Origin: Teratosphaeria epicoccoides
Lineage: Eukaryota > Ascomycota > Dothideomycetes > Mycosphaerellales > Teratosphaeriaceae
Direction of reading: 5' to 3'
Assembly (NCBI GenBank): GCA_021401465.1
Contig: JADDMT010000033.1
Span: 248,001-312,000, forward strand
Length of the DNA stretch: 64,000 nt
Shown: positions 49,029-60,247 of the stretch, in pieces
Layout of the letters: each line of letters begins with the position of its first letter
How positions within the stretch are numbered: position 1 is the first letter of the stretch
Notes under the pieces: model-generated
Told to the model about the DNA's origin: nothing
Seen by the model: only the letters and a program-made list of their open reading frames with translations
Databases searched by the model: none
Made by a program: the position numbers and the translations under genes

Positions 49029-49285
49029 TGTCAGGACTACCTCCACACATCCCTACAGAATCTACCTACTAACTTACTAGCCCTGACTAGCCTAGCAGGG
49101 CGCAATCCGGCTAGGGTCGTCCCTATTAGGGCCCGGGCCGCCTAGGCCTGCCTGGCCTAGACATAGTAAGGGGACTCCTCGATCCCCCTAACTTATCCTA
49201 CTTCCTTCTCTATCGATTCGAGTAGTCCTACTATATACCTACAGCCTGTACTTTAGCTAGCCTGCGTTAGTCCTGTTACTTTACA
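49029..49285 (+). repeat. 3' LTR of Gypsy-3
   Basis: 257 bp, TGTCAGGACT to ACTTTACA, close to the 5' LTR with mainly transition differences. It keeps atcgattcg at 49212-49220, the exact partner of the primer site. Confidence 0.92.
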
Positions 49286-49290
49286 CGTAG

Positions 49291-49805
49291 TGTCCGAACC
49301 TAGTTTAGAACGTAGTCTTCTATTCTTCGCCTTCCTTAATTCGAATTCGGTTATATACTCTAGGTATGTCGAACTTCAAGAACTATATTGCTCCTTGTAG
49401 GTAGTCCTGCAATTCCGAGAGTAAAGGAAGTAGATAACTATTCTTTATTATGATGTCATTTAATCTACGATAATCTACGCAGAGTTGCTAGTTATCTTCC
49501 CCCTTAGGCACAAACAGGATCAGATATCTAGCTAGGGACTATGACTTGCAGATAAAGCCTTTCTAGAGGTTGTCTTCAAGGTATTTCTGGAGAATCTCTA
49601 GTTTCGCCGCTAATAACGAGCGAACCGATTGCTTCGTTAGTGTCTTGCTAGGGAGTAAGGGTATCCTGTAGTCCTACTCCTAGGGTTCTAGCAGAGCTTC
49701 TTAGTCGGGTTCTTCCTCGAAAAGAGTAGCGAACTCTTTATACTTATTAAGAACTATGAATTCGACCTTGACTTCCGATTACGTTGCTTTGACCTATAAG
49801 ACATA
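49291..49805 (-). pseudogene. Gypsy-4 RT N-terminal half
   Basis: Reading leftward from 49805: a linker with LFEEEP-like acidic sequence, then KGFICKSQSLA, LILFVPKGEDNQQLCVDYRRLN near 49440-49520, and RFGH at the Gypsy-3 junction. It joins the 31909-34358 segment in frame and the protease segment at 63537-64000 across the DNA transposon. Confidence 0.82.
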
Positions 49806-50159
49806 CGTCTCGAAAACCTAACCCCTAAGTAGTACGAAGTACGAAGAGTAGACCAAGTAGAGCTAAGTTAGCTAAGTAGGTGCTAGTAGTATACTAGCAG
49901 TATCTTACTAGCTCGGCCTACTCGGCCCTACTCCTAGCTACTCGATTCACGGGCTTATTAGCCTTCCTACTCATGCCTACTCGTAGGCGTGCTTATTTAA
50001 CGGCTTTCTACTTGATTGCTACTTACCTACACTCGTACGCTCCTCTGACGTGTACGTCTACTTAGCCCTACTCCTAGCCGTGCAATCCGGCGACAGGCAT
50101 CACTACTAAGTGTTAGCGATATGCAGTAGTTAGAATGAAACTTGTCTTCAGACTACCCC
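49806..50159. repeat. Left subterminal region of the DNA transposon
   Basis: No ORF. It carries gctagtagtatactagcag (49882-49900), a near-palindrome found again near 58011, 58201, 58303, 62586, 62609 and 63341, and many ctactcg/gagtag words that recur at the right end (63340-63520). Subterminal motif arrays are typical of CACTA-like elements and would be transposase-binding sites. Confidence 0.45.
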
Positions 50160-51568
50160 CTTACACAGCTTATTCACTATGACCGTACTAGCTACTACGC
50201 TGCTATCTCTGCGCTATAGGCAGTCTCCGAAGCCTTCTACAGTCGACGGCTGTAGCTTGTAAGTCGTCTACATCCTCCTATGCCTTTCCTCATACGCTTG
50301 GAGGCGCATCTAGTCCGCAACCTATTCGACAATCTTGTCTTCGACCTCTACGCTCTCTAACATTCCCTTATACTTCTTGATTGCTAGAAACCGAAGTCGA
50401 GGTAGCCGAGTAGCTATAATAGTCATGTAGAGTACGAACTGCTTAGAGTACACGAAACTGCAGAGGTCCGCATTAATGTCATCTAAATTCCAGTAAATAC
50501 ATACATACCTGCCCGCTATGTTAGTAGTAGCTAAGCAGCTACTACGACCAAAATATGCTACTGTCGAATCACATCTACCTGCTATTGCCGTATTAAATCA
50601 GTAGGGACTATAGCTCTTACTAGCATGCTAGTCTTATAGGAGCTAAGAAACAAGTAAACTATAAGTAATACTATCTCTGCCAGCTCGCCAGACTTCAGGA
50701 AACACGGCTAGACCCCTGTTTAGAACACTACTATGTCTCTACGCCTGCCTGCTCGCTAGCCGACTATAGCCTCAGAAACGTGTGTCGAGATGCACATATG
50801 CACTTGTTAGCGCATCTCGTTCCTCTGCACGTAGTACTAGACGATGAACGGCTTGTTCATTGTGCTATTCAAAGTGGCCAAGTTGTTGTGGGCTCCTGCG
50901 ACGACGTCGCCGAACTCGCCCTGCAGACGCTGTCTAAACTGTAGAGAGAACTTGTTGTATAATGGCTCCATGTCGTATGTATTCTACAGGCCTTAGTAGA
51001 ATGCCTAGGTGTACTAGTCTTCTGTCTTGTACTCGACATTGACCTTCTTTTAGCCTAACTGATTAGCGTCTTCTGTCTTCATTACAATGAAGACGACCTT
51101 CCTATTCCTTTTACTCCTAAACACACGGACCCCTCTAAAACTCATCTAAGGGGCGTTAGGGGTCCCATTGTAACCGATGACGATTAGCCCGCTAAAGAAA
51201 AGCTCATGTGTACCTAGCGGTCTAGTAAGTAGTACTCCGAACACCTTGTTCGTGATTAGGGGTAGTACACTATTAGCCTACTCCCTCGTCGCGCGACTCG
51301 CCATGTCCTCCCCTTTAAAGATCTTCTTAAACGGCAGGATTTTAACGCGTCTAGTAAACATGAAGTTAGTGACTAGTCGTCATATCTTAGGGTTAACTGC
51401 ATACTTATTCCTATTCCGGGTTAGCTGCCTAGCGCAGCTGTCCTTGTAGTTGTCGTGCTAGTCAATTATCTAGCAATTCTTGCTGTAGTAGGCTACTGCC
51501 TGACATAGGCACATCTTGAGCGGGCTGTCGATGCCACAATTAGCGCATTAAGCGACTATGCTAGCCAT
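50160..51568 (-). pseudogene. MYND-type zinc-finger protein, decayed
   Basis: The ATG is at 51568-51566. Residues about 8-45 read CANCGIDSPLKMCLCQ, then AYYSKNC, a stop at Gln, ID, a stop at Trp, H and DSC. Allowing for Cys-to-Tyr and Trp-to-stop RIP changes, this is the MYND pattern (CXXC, CxC/CXXC, YCSxxCQ, DWxxH, C). About 260 further residues follow in the same frame (MASRATREQANSVLPLITNK; YDMEPLYNKFSLQFRQRL). A C-terminal stretch in another frame (50160-50500, YSKQFVLYMTII) probably follows an intron or frameshift. MYND fingers bind proteins. Why a transposon carries it is unknown. Confidence 0.6.
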
Positions 51569-52417
51569 TGTCTCGAATAGTAAGATAGAGGGTTAATTGA
51601 TGTTACTACTACTTGTATGTATTAGGCAAGTCTTCGAAGTTAGTTAATGTAATCGGTAAAGAGTTAAAGTAGAAGAGTAGTAGTAGATATAGATATCCCT
51701 TGCTACTAAGTGCACGTGCTGCTGCCTAGCTAGCGCACATGAGGCCCTCGTAACTGCCGTCTAGATTAGTCAGCTGCTACGTGCCGCTATGTGCTACATG
51801 TAGGTAGTTATTACTCTTAACAAAGAAGCAGCAAACATGGCGACATCTATCCTATGTAGCTGTGTCTGCTAAGTGCACATGCTGCTATTAAGCTAGCATT
51901 AGTGTAACTATGTCACGGTTGCTACCATTCCTAATGCCTCCGTATAGTAGTAGATAAGGTCCGTAGGTCGCAACCACGAGGATCATTTTTTACTGCCTTT
52001 TAAGGCAGAATCGCCTAATATCATGCCTTCTTCATTTAGTCATGTGCCTAGGCAGCAGTGTGTGATATTCAACCGAATCTGTGACAGCGTCATGTGCCTT
52101 CTGTTTCTGACCATTTTTCAGGTAGCAGCGTCATGTGCCTTCTATTTCTGGTCATTTTTCAGGCAGAAGCTAATGATGTGACGATGTAACGTGTGCGGTT
52201 AGCGACCATGCAGAGCACATGACCTATAGCTACTAAAATACAAAAGAAGCTCGGTACTCCAAACTTCTTTCTTTTAAACAACTACCTTATCTAGTACTTA
52301 GCTTCTTCTTTAGCATCTATACAGATACTAGCACACTAATAACACCATAGCATGTAAGCATTGTATGCTTATATGACGAGACTATAAACTGACGCGCTAG
52401 TAGAATCTAAACCTACT
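51569..52417. other. Divergent intergenic region inside the DNA transposon
   Basis: It separates the minus-strand MYND ORF from the plus-strand methyltransferase ORF and so could hold two promoters. It contains a 41-bp direct repeat (52086-52126 and 52127-52167, unit agcgtcatgtgccttc...) and a small hairpin (ctgccttttaaggcag near 51991). No ORF seen. Confidence 0.5.
52086..52167. repeat. Two-copy 41-bp tandem repeat
   Basis: Unit begins agcgtcatgtgccttct and ends catttttcaggyag; the copies differ mainly by transitions. Confidence 0.7.
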
Positions 52418-53900
52418 ATGTCGACGAATCCGACCCTAGACCTAGAGCTAGCGATTAGTGTAGGTTCTAAGCACGCCGAGTTCGCGGCCGACTACGTCCG
52501 CGATACTGTCTAGGCATTAGAAGCCGCCGTCGCGCTGCAGAAGGCATATCCGGACTTCGATGCCTACGAGGATCTCGTTAACTACGCCCCTTAGGTAGAG
52601 CATCGAGCTAGGCACAAGGTACTCGACGTCGCATGCGGCAGTAGCCTGATTAGGCTCCTAGCGAGTGCAAAGCTAGCTATGCTAGATAGTGTATACTTCC
52701 TAGACTTCTGTGCTAAGATGCTAGATAAGAGCTAGTAGTATGTGTTATAGCTAGGCCTTAGAGGTAATACTATTACTAACTAATCTTTAGTACCATGCGG
52801 GACTACTAGGGAAGCGTGGACTCGTAGCGCTTCATCTAGGCGAGGCTTGGTCGCACCCCTACAGCTAGCATCAAGCAGGCTGCTAGATGCCCTAACGGCT
52901 TTTAGATAGTATTTGCAAAGGGCATGCTAGAGATGTTCGAGCTACAGGTCTATTTAGGGCTAATCCGCTAGCTACGCGAGCTAGTTAGTAACAACGGCTA
53001 GCTGATCTTAGATTAGAAGGAGCCTGCTCCTAGCTAGCAGCTACTCTTGCACTAACTAAGCGAGGCTACTTCTATAGCCTATTAAGAGTACACTATAAGA
53101 GACTAGGCCTTGTTACTATCACGCATTCAGAATGTTTAGCACCCCGCCCTACTAAGTCCTAGCTTTAACCGTCTAATCACGCAGTATACCATGATCGCTA
53201 GCTAGGACGAATTAGCGAGGGCGCGGAGATCTATGCTTGCTTTCTTCGCTAAGCCTAGTATAGCAAATAAGGTGTCCCTCTACGTAGACTTTCTAACCTA
53301 CTACCTGACGGATTAGTTAACTGCTCTCTACAGCTTATTCGTCGAGCGAGCAAGAACCCGTGTCAGCTATCTAACCGCGGCGTTAGAGGTCAAAGTCGAC
53401 ATAGCGCGGCGTGAATAGCTTAATGGCAAGATCGGTAGTACTGCTCCTAGGCAGAGGGGTTTCTAGGTCGAGCTCTTATACACTCTCCTCATTAAGCCCA
53501 TGGTTACGATATCTCTTAATCAAGTTAAACGGGAATTGTCGCGCACAGAGAGACGTGCGCTAGAACGACAGGTAGCGAAGGCTCTGTAGAAAGGGCAGTA
53601 AATATGCGAGGTAGATGAGCTAGCTAGCTGCCTAGACGCTAGCTAGTAGAGAGATGTGCATGCGATAAGAGACTTTCGGCTAGTGGCACTAACTACTAAT
53701 CCTGCGGCATGACTAATAAGTAGTTATACACGTAGGTAGAAGACCTGCTTCTAGCTATAGCAGGTAGTAATTCATGACTTTCTTGAGAACTTACTAAGTA
53801 TCTACCTCTTGGCGACATGCCTGCTGTCGAAAAGAAGCTTGTAGCCGTTATCGCTAAACACGAGTTTCCCTTTCTCAAGGTTAGTAGCCGCGATTCTGAC
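52418..53900 (+). pseudogene. SAM-dependent methyltransferase-like protein, decayed
   Basis: The ATG at 52418 begins MSTNPTLDLELAISVGSKHA. Residues 67-80, KVLDVACGSSLIRL, are the glycine-rich SAM-binding motif I, and SVYFLDFCAKML at 91-102 fits the following strand and helix. A 50-nt stretch ending TACTAACTAATCTTTAG (to about 52790) looks like an intron. Coding resumes in another frame with FAKGMLEMFELQVY near 52912 and LILD, a stop at Trp, KEPAP near 53005, the usual C-terminal core strand. A further 250 residues of unknown nature follow (SLYVDFLTYYLTD near 53280). The substrate cannot be told; it could be a small molecule, protein or nucleic acid. Confidence 0.58.
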
Positions 53901-54199
53901 TAATCATACATACATATGCTAACTAGTTGTGTTTCTAGCTCCTAGCTAAGCTTCGTAACAAGATCTACGAAGGAGTAATCATGTCGCCTACCCTAATTAG
54001 CATCATGTTTAACTACGGCATAGGTCAGCTAAGTAGCTAAGTCGTCAAGTCTACTAGCGCTAGCTAGAAGAACTACGTGCTAGGAGCCCTCCTTGCGGCG
54101 TGCTACCTTCATTAAGCTTACTAGTATAGCATTCGTTACGCATGTCATAATCGTTTGCGTTTGTTTCTCCTCGATTAGTCCTAAGTAGAGCTGCTAGCG

Positions 54200-57100
54200 A
54201 CGCCACGCTTAAGCGATAGCGGCCCTTCCTTACTAGTAGCCGCAATATCGCGCTCCTTAGCTATATTCAGGCAATGTAGCTTATGTTTAGTTACTACCCT
54301 AGACTCTTGTTCCTCCTAGTCCGCATTGTATATAAAGTTGTAGGTCTCAAAGTCAGCAGTGTTGTTAATGTACATGTCACATTAGCTAGAGGTATCATAT
54401 TCGTCTGTTAGCATAACATGGATGCTATAGTAGACACTAGTAAGCCTGTAGATACGGCGACCTTGCAGAGTACCTTCCTGTAGGCTAGAACGCATCGCTA
54501 TGATCACTATCATGCTATGAACATCGTCTGCTCTTCTGGCCGGATCTTTCGGCCAGAACAGGTCTACGAACATACCTGTGTAGGTCGGACGTTTATTATG
54601 TGCCAGTATTATGTAGTTATAGCTGTCTACTATGACGCGCGATTTCTTGTCTTAGAAGGTTACTACATATAACAGGCGAGCAGGCAGCCGGCCCTCAAAG
54701 GCGACGACTAGGTCGATTTGTCTATTAACGCTAGTAGTCTCGTCCGTAACTAGCGGCACTTCGTACTCCTAGACCTAGAGCTAGTCGTTACGGCAATTGT
54801 CCTAGATTCCTTGCTAGTTTGGGGTACATCTAACGACGTCTAGCTTAGTTGCAGATAGATCGTCGGGATCCTTATAATGCATCTTCTAGCACTGTACACT
54901 AGCATAGAAAGATACATCTAAATCGTCGACCTAATCTAGTCTTCCCTTAATCCTGTCAGGATCAAGACGCATTGTATTTGACGTCGATGTTATATTAGAT
55001 GACGCCTAGCACTCTCTGACAAACACTATAGCAGCATGACGGAAGTAAGGCCCTACCTCTAGCCCTATGTGTGCTACTACATTACTAACTGTCCTCTATA
55101 TGTCTCTACCTAGTAACGATTAGCTAGATCTTAGCCTTCGCTAGCCAAGGAAGGCTTTAACATCCTTCTGCTCTGTCGGTTAAGGCACTTCGCGCTCCTA
55201 AGCCTCTTGACGTTTAGCCTTAGTCTGCTGCTAGAACGTTAGGCTAGTATCAAAGAATGTAAGCATAGTAATCTTTCGCTAGAAGTGCTCCATAATTTAG
55301 TCCTCCTATCCGTTCTTCTTATTAGTCAATTTGAATAGCTTCTTGACATATTCGACATGCTTGTGTTCGAAGTGGCTAGTGTCGAGGTCTAGCGCGTTGC
55401 CGAAGAGCCGTATCATGTCTACGTAGTATGTAAGGGCATAAAACTTAGGAAAATTAAAGTGCCCTTATAGTTCACATATATTGGCTACTATCTTAGGCTC
55501 CTCCGCTCGCTCTGTCTACGCTTTCTTCTTTCTTAGCTCTCCTTTGCTTATGCGGTACTCCCTAAACTCTTCTTTATACTAGTTGCATTAGAACAGGGCA
55601 AGGACTATAAACCGGAGCGTTTCGCTATCATGTGAAGGATATTGCGCTAACTAAGAGAAGTCTACTATCGCCCGCAAGAACTAGATAGCGCTATGTACCT
55701 TAGCCTCTTCTAACAGTAGCACGAAGACTAGGAGCAACTGTCGCAGCACACTCTTCTGCTCCTAGCCTGTCTATTAGCTTACTACAGACATCTAGCCAAA
55801 CACCCGGAGGTTCCTAAATGCAGGCACCGCTGCGAAGCGACGGTCGATAATGACATCTAGTTAATGATCCACGACAGTCTTGCCTTTGTTACTCTTTCTT
55901 GCTGCTTTATGCTAGCCCTTAGCTTGTAGGAGTACCGCTCTAGCTCGCTTCGAAGACAGAGGTAGTCGACTCTTAAGCAAATCTCGCGTCTAATCTATGA
56001 CGTACATTAATACGCCCTTAAAGAGTTAGTAGAGCACGTCTACTATTAGCGTCTTGTAGATATTTAGGCTAGGGTGCCTAAATGCGAAGTTTAGTAGGTC
56101 ATGCACATAGCTACCCTGGTCCTTCTTCGCTGCTCGCTAGAGCATGATTTGTATTTGCGTGTCCTTATATATCCGCTATAGCGTAACCGCTTCGAGGTCT
56201 TCGCGTTTTTCTAGATCGATTATACATATCGTGTAGTAGCGGTTGTTCTTCACGCCTGTAATTATCACCTGTTCTTAGTAGTCGCTCGCGTATACTGCGA
56301 TATTTAGGAAACATCGCTGTGTCTCGCTATCCGCACACAAGACGTCGAGGCCCTCGCCTGCGGCGAGCTTAGCAATAGGGTCAAACATTGTCTTCATGTA
56401 GCGATAGTATAGCTCGTCCCTAATGCTTCCTTTCCTGCCTTTAACTACTAGTAGCATCGCTAGGAGCACGCTGCCTAGTCGATAGTTAGAGTTACGAACC
56501 GATCTAGGCAGGTTGCTAATTGTCAAGTACACCGGCTATGCGATCAGGTTACCTTGATAATTAGTAACCTGTGTCTTGTTACTAGCAAGAATCAGTGGCA
56601 CAATTGTCGCTCCGTCTATTCTAAGCTCTTTCTGTTTGTCCTACTACTAGTCTGCAGAGGCCATGTCCTAATAGATCCGCCTAGGCGGGTCATCTAGAGT
56701 CTCGAGGTAATAAGGCGCGTACACGAGATCATTCCTGAAACCCTTGTGCCCTATGAGAAAGCGCATAACGTCTTCGACTTTCTAGTGCCTTAGAGGCACT
56801 ATCTTGACACTAGAGGTCGACTGTAGAGATTCTAATTCGATGTTCGTAATACTCTAATTTGCAATAAATAGTAGTTAGTAGGTACTTACTTCTTAGATCT
56901 TGTCCTTAAGCTCTACGCCTGACTAAAAGCTAAGCAGTTCGTAGATCTTCTGCAGCCGGGGATTCTTGAATAACCGATCGATGGCGTTGCTCGAAATGCC
57001 TTCGTGTAAGAGCTAGTATGCGAATACTACATCTGCATTACTTTAGAAGAAGGTATGGCCCTATTCGTTAAGTTCCTTATCTGTCTGTTCGTTAGACCTA

Positions 57101-57781
57101 GTCAAGGTTATTACTAACTCAGTAGGATTACGGCTCAACGTACACTTTGATTAGCCTGCCTGCCGTGAGACTACCTACGCTAAAAGGTGTCCGCTTGTAT
57201 AGTTACTCGTACCTAGCAGACAATAGCCTACTAGCGCGCATATAGATTGAAGCTAAGCTATGCTCGCTCGTGACGCCATGTAGCCTACCTGTTTGGCTAC
57301 TATTCGTGTCTCTATACCGTCTATCTAGAGATGTAGCGTCTCTTGTAAATGCTGCTAGGTCGTCGTAGAGACTAAGCACGTCGATGTTACTACTGTCATT
57401 GTCGATTGCCCTAGCCGTCGCTGCCATCTCTTTCTCTTGCATGTAAGCCTCATTAAACACAGGCTTAATGACTATGACTAGTTCCTCGTTTGCAACATAC
57501 TACCTATCTACTCCCGTAGCATCGTCGACTAATGCCCCCTCCTCGTAGGCGAGGACATTGTCTGCTAATTGAGTTTCGACTCTGTCATTCGAGTCTAAGG
57601 AGATGTTTAAATCTGACGCGTATTTCTCGTCGGGTCTAAGATCCATAGTGCTCTGATTAATGAAGTGCTAAAACTTCGCTGCCATGTAGGTAGGAACATG
57701 CCAGGCATGACTACTATGACCTTTTAATGCCTTGCCGCAGCCTGTGTAGTATAGTATACGCTGTGAAGCTATCGTCGACAT
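54200..57781 (-). pseudogene. Plavaka-type transposase, decayed
   Basis: The ATG at 57781-57779 begins MSTIASQRILYY. Next comes TGCGKALKGHSSHAWH, a C2H2-like finger with one Cys now Tyr, typical of Plavaka N-termini. The frame runs to about 57200, where a short intron or frameshift occurs. The conserved core follows: HKGFRNDLVYAPYYLETLDD near 56720, then LTISNLPRSVRNSNYRLGS and LAAGEGLDVLCADSETQRC at 56275-56532, then VIITGVKNNRYYTICI near 56240. The long C-terminal part continues to about 54200 (ALDLDTSHFEHKHVEYVKK near 55360). Length of about 1150 residues suits the family. These are CACTA-related cut-and-paste enzymes of fungi. All TAG/TAA stops are RIP-like. Confidence 0.75.
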
Positions 57782-58499
57782 AGTGTGTTGCAAAGGCTAC
57801 GGCGCTTATAGAGGCGTCAATTACCATAAACACCCGACCCCTAGAAAGGTACGCGTGCCGCGCGGGTAGCTGATTGCTACTTAGACGGTTCATCCTGTTA
57901 GCTAGCTATGCATGGTTAGGGTTAGTGTTTAGGTTAATAGAAGAATCGAGTGTTATTAGAGTGTAGTAGTAAAGGAGGGCCTAGAGTAGACGAAAATGGA
58001 TGTGCCGGGAGTATACTAGTAGCAGTTATATTAGCTAACTCGTTCTGTCGATCGCAGGCAGTACGAGCGCTATTTTGGCCGGGAATCCCGAATTTCGAGT
58101 AGTTTCATATATAAATCTAAAGTGTATAGTATTCATATGCATAGAGTTATACCCTCTATTACTAGCAGCTTAGATGTATAGCGTAGACGTAGTAGGAGTG
58201 CTACTAGTATACTACTAGCAGTCGTTGTCTGTCGATTGTAAGGGTTTAAAACGTGTAGTAGCGATCTATAGGTCGGACCTTAACGTAGTAGTAGTAGACG
58301 TACCACTAGTATACTACTAGCATTTAGTAGTCGTCGAGTACATTCGAACGGACGAGATGATTAGTATTATGCATATACTCTATTAGATGAGGTGCTTGTA
58401 TAGTCGCTATCTAAAACGATACTACTCGCGCATGACTACTAGCATTACTCTATCACAAGATTGTAGTCAAACTCTAGTTAATCTGTCATCTTACGCTAG
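57782..58499. repeat. Intergenic region with palindromic motif repeats
   Basis: No ORF. Three copies of the ctactagtatactactagcag motif (58011-58025, 58201-58222, 58303-58322) lie upstream of the transposase start, which suggests binding sites for the transposase in its own promoter. Confidence 0.45.
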
Positions 58500-59090
58500 C
58501 CTGCGTAGCCTATACGATCCTATGCCTCTCTACTCGCCCTAATCACCGCGCATGGTATTAATGAAGTCGTCTCTAGTCTGCTAACAGTTCATAGTCTACT
58601 CTCTGAATTAGCTCTATAGCGCAACCTAGTAAAATCTCATTGCCTCTGTTAATCGCGCTAAATGCATTAATCTAGTGCAACTAACCCTACTACAGGCTTG
58701 CCTAGTCGACTACTGTTTTAAGTTGTCATCTAGTATCGTGATAGCGTCGGCAGGTGCAAGAGTTACGCTACTCTCAATTTTGTTCATAGTCGATATAAGC
58801 AACTAAGGGTCGTCTTAGTAGCCTTTAACAATAGGATTAGTAGTCACGAAGTCCCCTACAATCATGGCCTTATCTTTCGACCTGTAATCTAGCCCGATAA
58901 ACCTATCTATCTTGTTAAATCTGTCTAGGATGTAACTGTTCTCTACTACCTACTAGAGATACTAGTCAAAGTCAGTACATGTTAGGCAAGGAAACGGTTG
59001 CCTTCTAGGCATAGGCTCGAGTATCCTGTTCCTATATGCGTGTCTTAAGTGCCACAATTATTAGGACCCTAGCGTCTAGATCATGCCTAC
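58500..59090 (-). pseudogene. Unrecognised ORF in the DNA transposon
   Basis: A minus-strand frame from about 59050 reads coherently for about 130 codons: AYRNRILEPMPRRQPFPCL, VVENSYILDRFNKIDRFIGL, KDKAMIVGDFVTTNPIVKGY. It then continues in another frame to about 58500 (GNEILLGCAIELIQRVDYEL). Stops are RIP-type. No domain is recognised. It lies upstream of, and on the same strand as, the transposase. Confidence 0.45.
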
Positions 59091-59289
59091 TACAGATAGT
59101 GTCGTAGCGGACTAGAAGATAGACAATGTAGCGTCGCATATACGACGGCTACGGCTATGGCGATGAAGTGCGAAAAGCGCGGAAGGGTCCGCCGCATCTT
59201 TTATCTGAAGTTAGCTAAGAGACTAACAAGTATAAACAACGCGTGTTTCGAGTAATCCTAACATCTGTAATTTAAACAGACACGATATA

Positions 59290-59900
59290 GGCACAGCCTG
59301 AACGATAAGTATGCGTGTTTCCTTGACAAGAACCTCTAAGACCTAGCGCGGCACGATTTACAAACCTAAGGCGCTATAATAGCAGAGTATAGGTATAATC
59401 GAAGCAGGCCTTATACTTCGACATAACGATTACCTATGCCTGTACGCTGCGTTAGAAGAATGGATAGAGCAGCTTAGCCTACTTGGCCGAATTGCGCGGT
59501 TAATAGCAGCGAAGGAGCGCATGTTCTAGGAAACAAGCGCCTTCTTTAGTAGTAGCAGGGAATTGCAACTTAAATTCCTAGCGACAGTAGAGGCGTTACA
59601 GACACGAGTAGGGGAGGTTAGTTTTCGGCATCTACTATACAAGATATTGTCAAACTATTAGCAGCGGACAGTCTAGAAGTCGGCAATTACCTAGGGTTAA
59701 CACGAAGGTAGTATAGCTGTTATAGTTTAAACGCGGCTCGAAGGCCTTTAGAATAATACGTACAGGATATTCTCTTGCATACAGAACGAATCTTACTACT
59801 ATATACGCAGGATCTACCGCAGAGCAAGTACATCCGTTAGGCTGTGTCGTACAGGCAGACATGCTATATAGCGCGGATGTTTCGTAGTACCTATACTAGC
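59290..59900 (+). pseudogene. Unrecognised ORF in the DNA transposon
   Basis: A plus-strand frame reads GLILRHNDYLCLYAALEE near 59410, LLGRIARLIAAKERM near 59480 and ELQLKFLATVEALQTRVG near 59560. After a frame change it continues SLEVGNYLGLTRR and DILLHTERILLLYTQDLPQS near 59770. It is largely helical by composition. It might be a fragment or a small spliced gene. No family recognised. Confidence 0.4.
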
Positions 59901-60247
59901 TATCATTGAAGAATTAATGCTAACCGAGGCTAGTTCTACTAGCGGTATTTTAATAGCATACTGCTAGCAAGCTAAAAGTACCGCCAGCTAATAGGGAAGC
60001 GCAATTTCAGGGGTAGCCGAATTTAGATGACACTCGTGTGTCGCAAGATACTGTAAACATCGCGTCCCCTCCTTCTTCTGCATTAATAGACGCTACGTAG
60101 CTACATTAGACGGTAACTCGTAGTATGTGCATATTTACATGCTATAGATATTATCCTTTACTAACCTGCTACTAGACCTACACGACCGAGAAGGATATAC
60201 CGCGCTCTGTTCTCTGCCGATCCTTTAAGTCGCGTCCTTCTTTAATC

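Larger units (their letters stand above)
34364..49285 (+). mobile_element. Gypsy-3 chromovirus, complete, interrupted by E2
   Basis: A plus-strand element with 257-bp LTRs at 34364-34620 and 49029-49285. The flanks catag (34359-34363) and cgtag (49286-49290) are a 5-bp duplication differing by one transition. It is inserted into the Gypsy-4 RT. Without E2 the element is about 6.9 kb. Gag and protease lie left of E2. RT, RNase H, integrase and chromodomain lie right of it, then a reverse-strand ORF, a polypurine tract (about 49009-49025) and the 3' LTR. Confidence 0.92.
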
